A stretch of DNA of 64,000 bases from Deferrisoma camini S3R1 (GTDB taxonomy: Bacteria > Desulfobacterota > Deferrisomatia > Deferrisomatales > Deferrisomataceae), in assembly GCF_000526155.1 (NCBI RefSeq), contig NZ_JAFN01000001.1, positions 4,012,001 through 4,076,000 of the forward strand, read 5' to 3'. How positions within the stretch are numbered: the first letter of the stretch is position 1; each line of letters starts with the position of its first letter. This document shows positions 7,655 through 16,588 of this stretch, one piece after another. The position numbers were made by a program, and so were the translations under genes. The notes beneath the pieces were generated by a model. It saw only the letters and a program-made list of their open reading frames with translations. It was not told where the DNA came from and made no database searches.

Positions 7655-9889
7655 TCAGGTGGTCGGAGGGGTCTCCCAGAACGACCGGAACTTCCGGTAT
7701 AGGGACTCGAGCTTGGCCGCGTAGTAGGCGGTGTTCTCGTCCGGCGCCGAGGGGTCCCACTCCGAGGCCAGCCGGGCCGCCTCGAACACCCGGACCTTGG
7801 GGGAGCTGCCCGTGACGTAGTAGGTGATCTGGTCCCCCGGCCGGTAGGGGCGGCCCGAGGCCAGGGCGAGCTCGTAGGCTGCGGAGGCGTTTCGGGCATT
7901 TCGCGCCCGTTTCTTCCGGTACACCTCCAGGCTGTCGTGCAGGGTCTCGGTCTTGGCGAACCACTCGGGCGTCCACCGGTGGGCTCTCAGGTCCTCGAGG
8001 AACCGCTCCTTGATCGCCGGGATCTCCGCGGCCCGTCCCTCCAGCAGGGCCCGGAACATCTCCTCCATGAACACCCGCTGGAACTTCTCGAGGCCCCGGG
8101 ACCGCAGGCCCGACCCCCGGATCCGCAGCTGGCCGTCCTCGGTCAAGAGCACATAGTTCTTGGCCTTGTAGGAGAACATGGCCCGGTACCGGCCCGCGAG
8201 TTCCAGCTCGATCCCGTCCGGCAGGGTGGCGCTCACCTCCCGGACGAACTTCTCCTCCCGGCCCCGCACCTCGGGCGGCGGCACGAAGTACACGCCGTCG
8301 GTGTCCACCTCCACCGGAACCGCGCCGCGCTTGCGGAGTTCGTCCAGCACCTTCTGAACCAGCCGCCGTCCCTCCCGGGTCACCCGGGCCGCGGCGTCGA
8401 AGTCCGCGAAGTGGCCCTGGGCGAACCCCAGGTACCCGTAGAACGAGTTGATCAGCACCTTGTAGGTGGACTGGAGGGCCTCGTAGAACGTGCGCTCCTC
8501 TGCCGCATCCGCGGCGCGGGCCCGGTCCTTGGCCTCCAGACGCCGTCGGGTCAGGTCGTCCAGAAGACCCAGAAACACGTCCAGGTCGTCCTTGGCCGGT
8601 CGGATCCGGAAGGTCAGCAGGATCGACGGATACAGGCTTCGCACGTCGCACTGGGCCACGGGGCCCACGACGCCGGTGACGAACACCTCCGTGTATCCGC
8701 CGGCAAAGGTCCTCTTGGGGGGCGGCCGGGGCACGGCGTGCCGCCGGCGCAGGTACTCCCGCACCATGAGGGCGTCGATGCGGGTGGCGGTGCCCCGCAC
8801 CACGGTGTTCTGGTGGGTGAACGGGAACATCTGGGCCTGGTGGAAGTGGCTGCGGCCCAGCACCCGGGAGATCTCCCGCGTCTCCCGCACGTCGTCCAGG
8901 CCGTAGCGCACCAGGGTGTCCATGTCGGTGTCGGCGATCGAGCCGATGTCCCGGCGGGCGACGTAGGTCCGATCCTCGGAGGCCAGGCCCAGGTGCCGGG
9001 CTACGGCCTTCAGGCCGAAGTTGGGAAGCTCCCGCGTGGACACGTCGTAGAGCTGTACCAGGAAGAGGGTGTCGATCACCTGGCGGCCGTACACGTCGAA
9101 CCGGGTGTAGGCCACGATCCGCTCGGCCGCCGAGAACTGGCTGGGTCGGGAGCGCACCGCCGCCCCGTTTCGGCCCCAGCCGAGGGTCAGGCCGTGGCGC
9201 CGGGCCCGGGCCTCCAGGTAGGGCAGGTCGAAGTTGAACAGGTTATGCCCCTCGATCACGTCCGGGTCCCGCTCGCGGACGATGCGGGTGAGCTCCGCGA
9301 TCATCTCGGCCTCGGTCAGCCGGTCGGAGCGAAGGCTCGACTCCCATCCCGTGGAGTCGGAGAGGCTGATCAGGGTGATCCGGTCCCCCTCCCGCTCGGG
9401 GTTGGGGAACTCGAACCCCGGGGTGACGGCGGTCTCGATGTCGAGCTGGAGCCGGTGGACGTCCTCGTACCGCAGCCCCTTGTAGAGGGTGCGTCCGGTC
9501 CAGGTCAGGTACTGCTGGACCGGGTCGGCCATCCAGTAGAACGGGCCGTCCACCGACCGGGGTGACTTGCCGGTGGCCCGGTGGAGCCGTCTGACCGCCT
9601 TCTCCAAGACCTCCCACCCGGGAAACAGGGCCAATGTCCGGTACTCCCAAGGGCCCTCCAGGGGAAGGATCTCCACGTCGTCGGAGGGGGCCGGGAGGAG
9701 GTCGGCGGACTCCAGAAAAAGGAACGGGCGCCACCGGTCGGTCTCGGCGATCACTTCTTCCGGGGTCCGGCGGAACACCCGCACCCGGTCTCCGCCGTCG
9801 AACTCCACGGCCACGATGCCGGGGGTGGGGTCGGCGCCGTACAGGGCGGGGTTGGAGGGGAATGGGGCATCCATTCTTGTGGCCAACAT
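7655..9889 (-). CDS. B-family DNA polymerase with proofreading exonuclease
   Basis: Replicative/repair-type family B polymerase of about 744 aa, related to archaeal PolB and bacterial Pol II. Exonuclease motifs are intact: I is LDIET (about residue 150), II is EGHNLFNFDLPYLE, and III is YGLDDVRETR. Polymerase motifs are intact: A is CDVRSLYPSI, B is KVLINSFYGYLG, and C is VDTDGVYF. Start choice is uncertain: the first ATG in frame is at 9940, but 9890-9940 is repeat sequence, so I use ATG 9889 (MLATRMDAPF); ATG 9874 is also possible. No clear ribosome-binding site is visible for any of them. It is an accessory polymerase beside the PolA encoded at 20341; likely damage tolerance or repair. Confidence 0.9.
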   Translation of the reverse strand: MLATRMDAPFPSNPALYGADPTPGIVAVEFDGGDRVRVFRRTPEEVIAETDRWRPFLFLESADLLPAPSDDVEILPLEGPWEYRTLALFPGWEVLEKAVRRLHRATGKSPRSVDGPFYWMADPVQQYLTWTGRTLYKGLRYEDVHRLQLDIETAVTPGFEFPNPEREGDRITLISLSDSTGWESSLRSDRLTEAEMIAELTRIVRERDPDVIEGHNLFNFDLPYLEARARRHGLTLGWGRNGAAVRSRPSQFSAAERIVAYTRFDVYGRQVIDTLFLVQLYDVSTRELPNFGLKAVARHLGLASEDRTYVARRDIGSIADTDMDTLVRYGLDDVRETREISRVLGRSHFHQAQMFPFTHQNTVVRGTATRIDALMVREYLRRRHAVPRPPPKRTFAGGYTEVFVTGVVGPVAQCDVRSLYPSILLTFRIRPAKDDLDVFLGLLDDLTRRRLEAKDRARAADAAEERTFYEALQSTYKVLINSFYGYLGFAQGHFADFDAAARVTREGRRLVQKVLDELRKRGAVPVEVDTDGVYFVPPPEVRGREEKFVREVSATLPDGIELELAGRYRAMFSYKAKNYVLLTEDGQLRIRGSGLRSRGLEKFQRVFMEEMFRALLEGRAAEIPAIKERFLEDLRAHRWTPEWFAKTETLHDSLEVYRKKRARNARNASAAYELALASGRPYRPGDQITYYVTGSSPKVRVFEAARLASEWDPSAPDENTAYYAAKLESLYRKFRSFWETPPTT

Positions 9890-10092
9890 GGGTAAGCCCC
9901 CGGGCTGTGCCGTGGGGCCTGGGTTTTCGCCAGCCCCCATGCCCCCCGGACCAGGAGGAGGTGGCGCAGCGCTAGGAGGCAGAAGAGGTTTTGAGCTTTC
10001 TAGCCTCTAGCTTTCCAGCTTTCGTGCCGCCCAGCGGGTCAAAGGCCCCGACCGGCGACCGTAGACCGAAGACCGACGACCGTACACCGAAG
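9890..10092. repeat. Right-half palindromic element and six-unit GACCGNN array
   Basis: CAGCCCCCATGCCCCCCGG near 9932-9950 matches the right end of the palindromic family. It is followed by CTAGC-rich units (9990-10020), a degenerate GGGTCAAAGGCCCC, and at 10050-10091 the longest heptamer array of the window: GACCGGC, GACCGTA, GACCGAA, GACCGAC, GACCGTA, CACCGAA. The array abuts the stop codon of the minus-strand TPR gene, so it lies downstream of that gene. Confidence 0.75.
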
Positions 10093-11451
10093 TCACTGGT
10101 TTGCCCGCATCTTTTTCAGGATCTCCATCGCCTTGCCCTTCATGCGGGGCTTCTTGGGCAGGCCGATCAGGCCGTCCACCACCCGGCCCACCAGCTCCGC
10201 CGCCCCTTGGGAGTCCCCTTGCTCCAGGAGCAGCTGGGCCCGGTCCAGGTAGGCCACCGCAGGGAGAGCCGGCTGGCCCTTCCGGGCCGCGGGCTCCTCG
10301 GCTCCGGTGTCCGGGAGGGCGCCGGCCTCCTCCGTGGGCTCGGCCGGGGCGGCGGCCCGCTCCTCCTCTTCGGAGGGCTCCGCGGCGGCTGGGGCCTCCT
10401 GTCCCTCCCGACCGGCTTCCGTTGCCGCAGGGGCCCGCTCCCCCGCTTTAGGCGGCGTCTGCCGCTGCTCCTCCTCCGTCCCGGGTCCTTCCTCGGTCGG
10501 GGGCGGAAGGGGGGGTAGGGCGGGCAGGTCCTCGTCCTCGGTGAACGACACGGCCTTCCGGGCCAGATCCAGGGCCTTGGCCACGTCCCCGTCGGCGAGG
10601 GCGAACCGGGCCAGCCCGGCGAGCCCGAGCGGGACGGTCTCGTCGAGCTCCACGGCCTTGGCGAACTCCGCCCTGGCTTTTGCCTCGTCGCCCTTGCCCT
10701 GGCGGGCCAAGGCCAGGAGGATCGCCCCCTGCAGGGCGTGGGCGTCCGGGAACGCCGGGTCTTGCTTGAGCACCTTCCGGAGCTTGCGCTTGGCCTTGGA
10801 GAGCTGGCCCCGGTGGTACAGGGTCTTGGCCAGGCCGTACTGGAGCATCACGGGGCGGGCCGCCTGGTATCGCTTTCGCTTCGGGGCGGCGGCCGCCCGG
10901 GCCTCCTCCTCGAGGCCGAGGGCCTTGAGCACCTGGTCCCGCATGTCCTGGTAGGCGCTGGTGGGGTGGCCGGAGAACTCGTAGACCACCTTCAGATCCT
11001 TGGCCAGAAACGCGGTGGCGGGTGTGGCAATCACGCCCCAGGCGTTGTACTGTTCCAGGTCCCGGTCCAGGACCACCGGGAGGGTCAGGTGGTTTTCTTC
11101 CCACACGGCCCGGATCCGGGACTCGAGGTCGGCCGGGGCGTCCGGCCCCTCGGCGTTCACGGTGAGGGCCCGCAGCCCCTTGTCCCCGAACTCGTCCACG
11201 AGCCGTTGCACCTCCTGGAGCAGGGGCACGGAGCGGGGGCTCCACAGGGCCCAGAACACCAGGATGGTGAGGGGGCCGTCCCGGTACGCGTCCAGGCTGA
11301 CCGGTCGGTCGTCCAGATCGTTCAGGGTGAAGGTGGGGGCCTGCTGCCCGCCGTGGACCCGTTTGAACGCCGCGGCCGAGGTGGTGTCAAGGCCGAGGAA
11401 CAGGCTAATCGCCACGAAGAGGATACCCACCGTCGTCTTGGACCGAATCAT
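10093..11451 (-). CDS. Exported thioredoxin-fold/TPR protein lacking redox cysteines
   Basis: Protein of 452 aa. A signal peptide (MIRSKTTVGILFVAISLFLGL) is followed by a Redoxin/TlpA-like domain (about residues 30-180), a TPR region (about 200-300) with charged repeats, a low-complexity Glu/Pro/Ala linker (about 310-400), and a final TPR-like segment. The thioredoxin active site reads FWALWSPRSVP where WCxPC is expected, so both catalytic cysteines are missing; the cis-proline loop GVIATPATAFLAKD is kept. It is therefore probably a binding or scaffold protein rather than a reductase. ATG 11451 is preceded by AAGGAGG and chosen over the upstream ATG 11499. Confidence 0.8.
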   Translation of the reverse strand: MIRSKTTVGILFVAISLFLGLDTTSAAAFKRVHGGQQAPTFTLNDLDDRPVSLDAYRDGPLTILVFWALWSPRSVPLLQEVQRLVDEFGDKGLRALTVNAEGPDAPADLESRIRAVWEENHLTLPVVLDRDLEQYNAWGVIATPATAFLAKDLKVVYEFSGHPTSAYQDMRDQVLKALGLEEEARAAAAPKRKRYQAARPVMLQYGLAKTLYHRGQLSKAKRKLRKVLKQDPAFPDAHALQGAILLALARQGKGDEAKARAEFAKAVELDETVPLGLAGLARFALADGDVAKALDLARKAVSFTEDEDLPALPPLPPPTEEGPGTEEEQRQTPPKAGERAPAATEAGREGQEAPAAAEPSEEEERAAAPAEPTEEAGALPDTGAEEPAARKGQPALPAVAYLDRAQLLLEQGDSQGAAELVGRVVDGLIGLPKKPRMKGKAMEILKKMRANQ

Positions 11452-11499
11452 CTCGCCTCCTTCGCCGGATGGGGGGGCGGTCTGGCGGAAGACTAGCAC

Positions 11500-11736
11500 C
11501 GGGCTCCGGCAGGGTTCAACCGCGCCCCAGACGCGAACAAAAGGCTTTTCGGCGGCGGGTGAAGGAACCTTTACCGTTACGATTTCCCGGACGGCGGCGG
11601 GGGCATGGGGCCCGCGGTTCGAGAGCCGCCCGGCCGCCTAGCTGCCTAGCCGCTTAGCGGGCCGAAAGCCCCAGACCGGAGACCGTTGACCGTAGACCGA
11701 CGACCGAAGTTACGAAGTTACATGGAAGGACGAGGC
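11500..11736. repeat. Fragment of palindromic element, CCTAGC units and five-heptamer array
   Basis: GGGGGCATGGGGCCCGC at about 11599 is a fragment of the palindromic family. CCGCCTAGCTGCCTAGCCGC (11633-11652) is a tandem of 8-mers, and GGGCCGAAAGCCCC follows. The array at 11674-11708 has units GACCGGA, GACCGTT, GACCGTA, GACCGAC, GACCGAA, then GTTAC and a second GAAGTTAC. The region also contains the psuG ribosome-binding site (GGAAGGA). Confidence 0.75.
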
Positions 11737-12639
11737 GTGAGGTTCGACGTAGCCCGGAGCACTCGTGAGGCCCTGGAGGCCGGTGCGCCGGTGGTGGCCC
11801 TGGAGAGCGCGGTCCTGACCCACGGGCTGCCGCGGCCCCTGAATCGGGAGGTATACGCAGAGATGGTTCGGGCCGTGGAGGCCCAGGGGGCCGTGGCCGC
11901 CCCGGTGGGGGTGACGGCCGGCGTCGTGCGGGTGGGGCTGGCGCCGGGCGAGTGGGAGGCCCTGGGTACCCGGCCGGACGTGGTCAAGGCGGGGCTGTCC
12001 GACCTGGCGCCCGTGGCCGCCCGGGGCGGTTGGGCCGGGACCACGGTGGCCGCCACATGCTGGGCCGCCTTTCGCGCCGGCGTGCGGGTGTTTGCCACCG
12101 GCGGCATCGGCGGGGTGCACCGGGGCTGGGCCCGACGCCTCGACGTGTCGGGGGACCTGGCGGCCTTGGCCCGATATCCGGTGTGCGTGGTGTGCTCCGG
12201 GGCCAAGGTGGTGCTCGATCTGGATGCCACCCGGGAAGCCCTGGAGACGGTGGGGGTGACCGTGGTGGGGTACCGGACCGACCGGTTTCCGGCCTTCGTG
12301 TGTGAAGACGCCGGATTCCCGGTCCCCCATCGTGTGGAGGACCCCCGGGCCGCGGCCGAGGTGGTGGCGGCCCGGGACGCGCTGGGGCTGTCCGGTGCGG
12401 TGCTCCTGGTGCAGCCTCCCCCGGCCGACGCGGCCGTGGACCGGGAGGAGCTCGAGGCCGCCCTGGCCGAGCGCGTTCCCGGGGATACCCGGGGCGCGGA
12501 GGTGACACCGGCGCTTCTGGCCCGGCTGGCCGAGGCGACCCGGGGGAAAACCTTGCGGGCGAACCGGGCCCTCCTCGTGGCCAATGCGCGCCTGGCGGCC
12601 GGGGTGGCCCGATGTTTGGAGCGGGGCGCCGAGCCTTGA
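11737..12639 (+). CDS. psuG: Pseudouridine-5'-phosphate glycosidase
   Basis: Predicted to interconvert pseudouridine 5'-phosphate and uracil plus ribose 5-phosphate. The protein is 300 aa, normal for the family (about 300-310), with PVVALESAVLTHGLPRP at the N terminus, a central FATGGIGGVHRG and VVCSGAKVVLDLDATRE..ETVGV..VGYRTDRFPAF, all PsuG signatures. GTG 11737 is chosen because GGAAGGA lies 8 bases upstream; an in-frame ATG at 11722 sits in sequence shared with other repeat copies and would add five residues. No psuK kinase is adjacent. Confidence 0.9.
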   Translation: MRFDVARSTREALEAGAPVVALESAVLTHGLPRPLNREVYAEMVRAVEAQGAVAAPVGVTAGVVRVGLAPGEWEALGTRPDVVKAGLSDLAPVAARGGWAGTTVAATCWAAFRAGVRVFATGGIGGVHRGWARRLDVSGDLAALARYPVCVVCSGAKVVLDLDATREALETVGVTVVGYRTDRFPAFVCEDAGFPVPHRVEDPRAAAEVVAARDALGLSGAVLLVQPPPADAAVDREELEAALAERVPGDTRGAEVTPALLARLAEATRGKTLRANRALLVANARLAAGVARCLERGAEP

Positions 12640-12922
12640 CCGGCGGCGAGGCCCCGCCGTATCGTCAGTCTTCCGTTTTCGGGGTGCTGGGGGAGGCGAG
12701 CATCGGCTGAGCACCGAATGCAGCGACTGTAGGAGCCACGCCCGGCGCTCCAACAGGCCCCCGTCCTCCGGGCCCGTGGGTGGCGCCAAGGAGGCGTGGC
12801 CATGTTTGGGGCACAGGGAAAATAGTGAGGTTTTCAGCCTCCTAGCCTCCCAGCGTTCTAGCATCCTAGCGGGCCGAAGGCCCAGACCGACGACCGTAGA
12901 CCGTAGACCGACGACCGAAGTT
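12640..12922. repeat. Degenerate palindromic element with five-heptamer array
   Basis: A diverged copy of the element covers roughly 12690-12800 (GGAGCCACGCCCGGCGCTCCAACAG resembles the right arm of full copies). CTCCTAGC/CTCCCAGC/TTCTAGC units follow (12836-12870), then GGGCCGAAGGCCC, and the array GACCGAC, GACCGTA, GACCGTA, GACCGAC, GACCGAA at 12885-12919, ending in GTT. I find no gene here. Confidence 0.65.
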
Positions 12923-13317
12923 GCTGGGAAACCCCATCAGGCGTTGTGCGAGGCCCGGCAACGGGGAGGGGAACGTTTGGTGGTCCGGGCCCATTGCCAG
13001 CGGCGGGGCATGGGGCCTGCTTCCGGCCGCGCGCGAAGCCGGACATTGAGGTTCGCCGCGCAGGCACGGGGCACGGGCGGTGGTTTCGTGACCGTTCGGC
13101 GGGCACGAACGAACTCATGGTATGAACGTTGGAGGCGCTGCGCGGCGAGCTAAGGAGCCGCACGCGGCTCTCCAGCAGACCCCATGCCCCCCGAAGCCTT
13201 GGCGTCGGGGTTCCAGAGCCGCCCAGCGGGCCGAAGGCCCAGACCGACGACCGTAGACCGACGACCGAAGTTACATGGAAGCCACGGCTACGGCCGTGCC
13301 CGGACGAAAGGGTCGAG
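12923..13317. repeat. Full-length palindromic element (copy A) with four-heptamer array
   Basis: The element spans about 12923-13197. Its left arm (about 12997-13052, GGGGCATGGGGCCTGCTTCC...) pairs imperfectly with the right arm (about 13134-13197, ...CAGCAGACCCCATGCCCCCC), about 60 bases each around a central loop. It is nearly identical to the copies at 16363-17743 and 17841-18116. GGGCCGAAGGCCC and the array GACCGAC, GACCGTA, GACCGAC, GACCGAA (13242-13269) follow, leading to the hemY start. Confidence 0.8.
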
Positions 13318-14721
13318 ATGAAGCGAGTCGTGGTGGTGGGAGGGGGGCTTTCGGGGCTGTCCGCGGCCTGGTGGGTGGCCCAGAGCGCCCGGGAGGCCGG
13401 GGTCGGGGTGGCCCTCACCGTGCTGGAGCGGGAGCCCCAGGCCGGGGGCAAGATCCGATCCTCCCGCAAGGGCGGGTACCTGTGCGAGGCCGGCCCCAAC
13501 GGGTTTCTGGACAACAAGCCGAGCACCATCGTCCTGTCCCGGGCGCTGGGGCTGGGAGAGCGGCTGCTGCGGTCCCGGGACGAGGCCCGCAAGCGGTTCG
13601 TGTTCGCCGGCGGCCGGCTGCGTCAGCTGCCGGAGGATCCCGTGAGCTTTCTGGCCTCGGACATCCTCAGCATCCGGGGGAAGCTCCGTCTGGCCGCCGA
13701 GTTTCTCCTGCCCCAGGGCGACCCGGACGAGGACGAGAGCGTGGCCGCGTTCGTGCGGCGCAGGCTGGGGGAGGAGGCCCTGGACCGCCTGATCGATCCC
13801 ATGGCCGCCGGCATCTACGCGGGGGACCCCGAGACGATGAGCCTGCGCAGCTCTTTCCCCAAGGTGCATCAGCTGGAGCAGCGGTTCGGGGGGCTGCTCC
13901 GGGGCATGCTCGAGATGCGGAAGATGGCGGCCGCGGCCGGGGCCCAGGGTCCCCAGTCGGCGGGGCCGGGCGGGGTGCTGTGGAGCTACCCCGAGGGGCT
14001 GGAGGAGCTGGTGGCATCCCTGGCCGACGGGGTGGGGCGGGAACGGGTGCGCACGGGGGTGGCGGCCGAAGGGATGGAGCGCGTCGGCAGGGCGTGGGTC
14101 GTGCGCACCTCCGACGGAGAGGCCGTGGAGGCGGACGCCGTGGTGCTGGCCGTGCCGGCGTACGACGGGGCCCGGCTGCTGGGTCCCCTGGACGACCGGC
14201 TGGCCGACCTGCTCCACGCCGTTCCCTACGTGCCGGCCGCGGTGGTGTGCACCGGCTACCCCCGGGAGGGGGTGCCCCATCCGCTCGACGGGTTCGGGTT
14301 CCTGGTGCCCAAGTCCGAGGGCCGCCGGATCTTGGGGTCGCTGTGGAGCTCCTCGATCTTCGCCCGGCGTTCGCCGGACGGGCGGGTGCTGCTGACCCAG
14401 ATCGTCGGCGGCGCGCGAAACCCGGAGCTGGTGGGCTTGGACGATGCCGGGCTCGTCGCAGTGGTGCGGGAGGAGCTCCGCATCACCCTGGGAATCGAGG
14501 CCGAGCCCGAGTTCGTGTGGATCCGCCGGTGGGACAAGGCCATCCCCCAGTACGTGGTGGGGCACGGGGACCGGCTGCAGGAGATCGAGGAACGGGTCGC
14601 GAGCTTGGGCGGGGTGTTCCTGGCCGGCAACGCGTTCTACGGGATCGGGGTGAACGACTGCACGGCCCGGGCCCAGGAGCTGGGGCCCCAGGTGGTGGCC
14701 TGGCTGGCCGGCGCGCCCTGA
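13318..14721 (+). CDS. hemY: Protoporphyrinogen/coproporphyrinogen oxidase (HemY type)
   Basis: FAD-dependent oxidase of the late heme pathway, converting protoporphyrinogen IX (or coproporphyrinogen III) to the porphyrin. The protein is 467 aa with an N-terminal dinucleotide-binding motif VVVGGGLSGLSAAW, EREPQAGGKIRSSRKGGYLCEAGPNGF, DPMAAGIYAGDPETMSLRSSFP and a C-terminal FAD-contact segment VFLAGNAFYGIGVNDC. The ATG at 13318 has AAAGGG upstream. It heads the group fixC-fixX-hemB, so all may serve heme synthesis or the disposal of its electrons. HemY enzymes normally use oxygen; in an anaerobe another acceptor would be required. Confidence 0.9.
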   Translation: MKRVVVVGGGLSGLSAAWWVAQSAREAGVGVALTVLEREPQAGGKIRSSRKGGYLCEAGPNGFLDNKPSTIVLSRALGLGERLLRSRDEARKRFVFAGGRLRQLPEDPVSFLASDILSIRGKLRLAAEFLLPQGDPDEDESVAAFVRRRLGEEALDRLIDPMAAGIYAGDPETMSLRSSFPKVHQLEQRFGGLLRGMLEMRKMAAAAGAQGPQSAGPGGVLWSYPEGLEELVASLADGVGRERVRTGVAAEGMERVGRAWVVRTSDGEAVEADAVVLAVPAYDGARLLGPLDDRLADLLHAVPYVPAAVVCTGYPREGVPHPLDGFGFLVPKSEGRRILGSLWSSSIFARRSPDGRVLLTQIVGGARNPELVGLDDAGLVAVVREELRITLGIEAEPEFVWIRRWDKAIPQYVVGHGDRLQEIEERVASLGGVFLAGNAFYGIGVNDCTARAQELGPQVVAWLAGAP

Positions 14722-14899
14722 TGGGCCCAACGCTTCGGCAGGCCCGGCGGGGCCGCACCCGGCCCTCCGGCAGACCCCATGCCCCCGAGATTTGGCGCGA
14801 TTCGAGAGCCGCCCGGCCGCCTAGTCGCCCAGCGGGCCGAAGGCCCCCGACCGACGACCAACGACTGACGACCAACGACCGAAGTTGCCGGAAAATGAC
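14722..14899. repeat. Right-half palindromic element and five-heptamer array
   Basis: GCCGCACCCGGCCCTCCGGC and CAGACCCCATGCCCCCGA (about 14752-14786) match the right arm of full elements; the left arm is absent. CCGCCTAGTCGCCCAGC, GGGCCGAAGGCCCC and the array GACCGAC, GACCAAC, GACTGAC, GACCAAC, GACCGAA (14849-14883) follow. Confidence 0.7.
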
Positions 14900-16276
14900 A
14901 TGACCGATTTCGACGTGATCGTGGTGGGGGCCGGCCCCGCAGGGGTGAGCGCGGCCCTGGAGGCGGCCCGGGGGGGGTTGCGGGTGGCCCTGCTGGAGCG
15001 GGGCGCCTACCCCGGCGCCAAGAACCTGATGGGCGGGGTCCTCTACACCCACGTACTGGCCGAGCTGATTCCCGACTTCCGGGACCGGGGCGCCCCCCTG
15101 GAGCGGCACGTGGTCCGCCGGGGGATGTCGCTCCTCAGCGCCGAGGCCGAGATGAGCCTGGGGTTCCGGAACCACCGCTGGGACCGGCCGCCCCACAACC
15201 ACTCCTACACGGTGCTCCGGGCCCGGTTCGACCGGTGGTTCGCAGGGGTGGCCGAGGCCGAGGGCGTGGAGCTGCTGGCCGGGGTGGTGGTGGACCGGGT
15301 GCTCAAGGACGGGGAGGGCCGCGCCCAGGGGGTGGCCGTCCGGATGCCGGAGGGCGAGGACCCCTCGGGCGGAGAGCTTCGGGCCCCCCTGGTGATCCTG
15401 GCCGAGGGGGCCAACGGTATGCTGGCCGAGGCCGAGGGCCTTCGGCCCCGGCCGTCGCCCCGTCACATGGCCCTTGGGGTCAAGGAGACCCTGGCCCTGC
15501 CGCGGGAGACGATCGAGGAGCGGTTCGGACTGGAGGGGGAGCAAGGGGTGGCCTGGGAGTACGTGGGTGAGGCCACGGCCGGGCTGCGGGGCGCGGGGTT
15601 CGTGTACACGAACCGCGACACCCTGTCGGTGGGGGTGGTGGTGTACGCCTCGGACCTGGCGGCCTCGGGCCTCATGCCCTTGGATCTGCTGGACCGGTTC
15701 AAGGCCCATCCGGCGGTGGCGCCCCTGTTGAAGGGGGGCGAGGTTCTGGAGTACGGGGCCCACCTGATCCCGGAGACCGGGTACGACCGGCTGCCGCTCC
15801 TCTTCCGGGACGGGGTGCTCCTGGCGGGGGACGCGGCCGGGCTGGTGAGCACCGGGCCGAGCCACGAGGGGGCCAACTATGCCATGGCCTCCGGCCGGAT
15901 GGCCGGCCAGACCGCGGTGGCCGCCCACCGGGCCGGGGACTTCTCGTCGGCCCTTCTGGCCCAGTACCGTCGCCGGCTCGAGGACAGCTTCGTGCTGAAG
16001 GACATGGTCCACCACCGGGCCTGGCCCGGGTTCCTGGAGCAGAACCCCCACGTGCTCTCCCGGTGGCCGGCCGCGGCGGCCGAGATGGCCGAGGCATGGT
16101 TCCGGGTGGGGGGGACCCCGCGCAGCGAGCGGGGGGCCGAGGTGTGGGACCTGTTCCAGCGGCGCGTCGGGATCTGGCCCTTCGCCGCCACGGCGTTCCA
16201 GATGCGAAACGCCCTGCGGATCCTGGGCTATGGCAAGACCGACAAGCTCCTGGAGTACCTGGCCCGGAACTGGTAG
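14900..16276 (+). CDS. fixC: FixC-like electron-transfer flavoprotein:quinone oxidoreductase
   Basis: FAD flavoprotein of 458 aa expected to pass electrons from an ETF-type donor to membrane quinone. Rossmann motif VIVVGAGPAGVSAALEAARGG is at the N terminus; GAYPGAKNLMGGVLY, LLAGDAAGLVSTGPSHEGANYAM and a C-terminal VHHRAWPGFLEQNPHV region are typical of FixC. ATG 14900 is used; the TTG at 14885 would add residues from the repeat. Its usual partner, the FixX ferredoxin-like protein, is 2 kb downstream, separated only by repeats and an insertion sequence. No fixA/fixB lies in the window. Confidence 0.92.
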   Translation: MTDFDVIVVGAGPAGVSAALEAARGGLRVALLERGAYPGAKNLMGGVLYTHVLAELIPDFRDRGAPLERHVVRRGMSLLSAEAEMSLGFRNHRWDRPPHNHSYTVLRARFDRWFAGVAEAEGVELLAGVVVDRVLKDGEGRAQGVAVRMPEGEDPSGGELRAPLVILAEGANGMLAEAEGLRPRPSPRHMALGVKETLALPRETIEERFGLEGEQGVAWEYVGEATAGLRGAGFVYTNRDTLSVGVVVYASDLAASGLMPLDLLDRFKAHPAVAPLLKGGEVLEYGAHLIPETGYDRLPLLFRDGVLLAGDAAGLVSTGPSHEGANYAMASGRMAGQTAVAAHRAGDFSSALLAQYRRRLEDSFVLKDMVHHRAWPGFLEQNPHVLSRWPAAAAEMAEAWFRVGGTPRSERGAEVWDLFQRRVGIWPFAATAFQMRNALRILGYGKTDKLLEYLARNW

Positions 16277-16588
16277 GGGGCTCCCGCGCCCGAAGCTCCA
16301 GCCGCCTAGCGGGCCGAAGGCCCAGACCGACGACCGTTGACCGTAGACCGACGACCGAAGTTACTGGGAAACCCCATCAGGCCTTGTGCGAGGTCCGGCA
16401 ACGGGGAGGGGAACGTTTGGTGGTCCGGGCCCATTGCCAGCGGCGGGGCATGGGGCCTGCTTCCGGCCGCGCGCGAAGCCGGACATTGAGGTTCGCCGCG
16501 CAGGCGCGGGGCACGGGCGGTGGTTTCGTGACCGTTCGGCGGGCACGAACTCATGGTATGAACGGTGGAGGCGCTGCGCGGCGAGCTA
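16277..16588. repeat. Five-heptamer array and left part of interrupted palindromic element (copy B)
   Basis: The array at 16325-16359 has units GACCGAC, GACCGTT, GACCGTA, GACCGAC, GACCGAA. The element from about 16363 is nearly identical to copy A but is cut at the TA of 16587-16588 by the IS630-family element. It resumes at 17698. A 4-base difference (one GAAC missing near 16549) separates it from copies A and C. Confidence 0.85.

Noticed and set aside
9890-9940. ATG 9940 as start of the B-family polymerase
   Set aside because: The first 17 codons fall in repeat-derived sequence (CAGCCCCCATGCCCCCC is the right end of the palindromic family) and are not polymerase-like.
11674-11708. GACCGNN arrays as promoters or transcription-factor operators of the downstream gene
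   Set aside because: Arrays also lie at 3' ends of genes (951, 10050, 45850) and vary in unit number; no -10/-35 boxes are associated.
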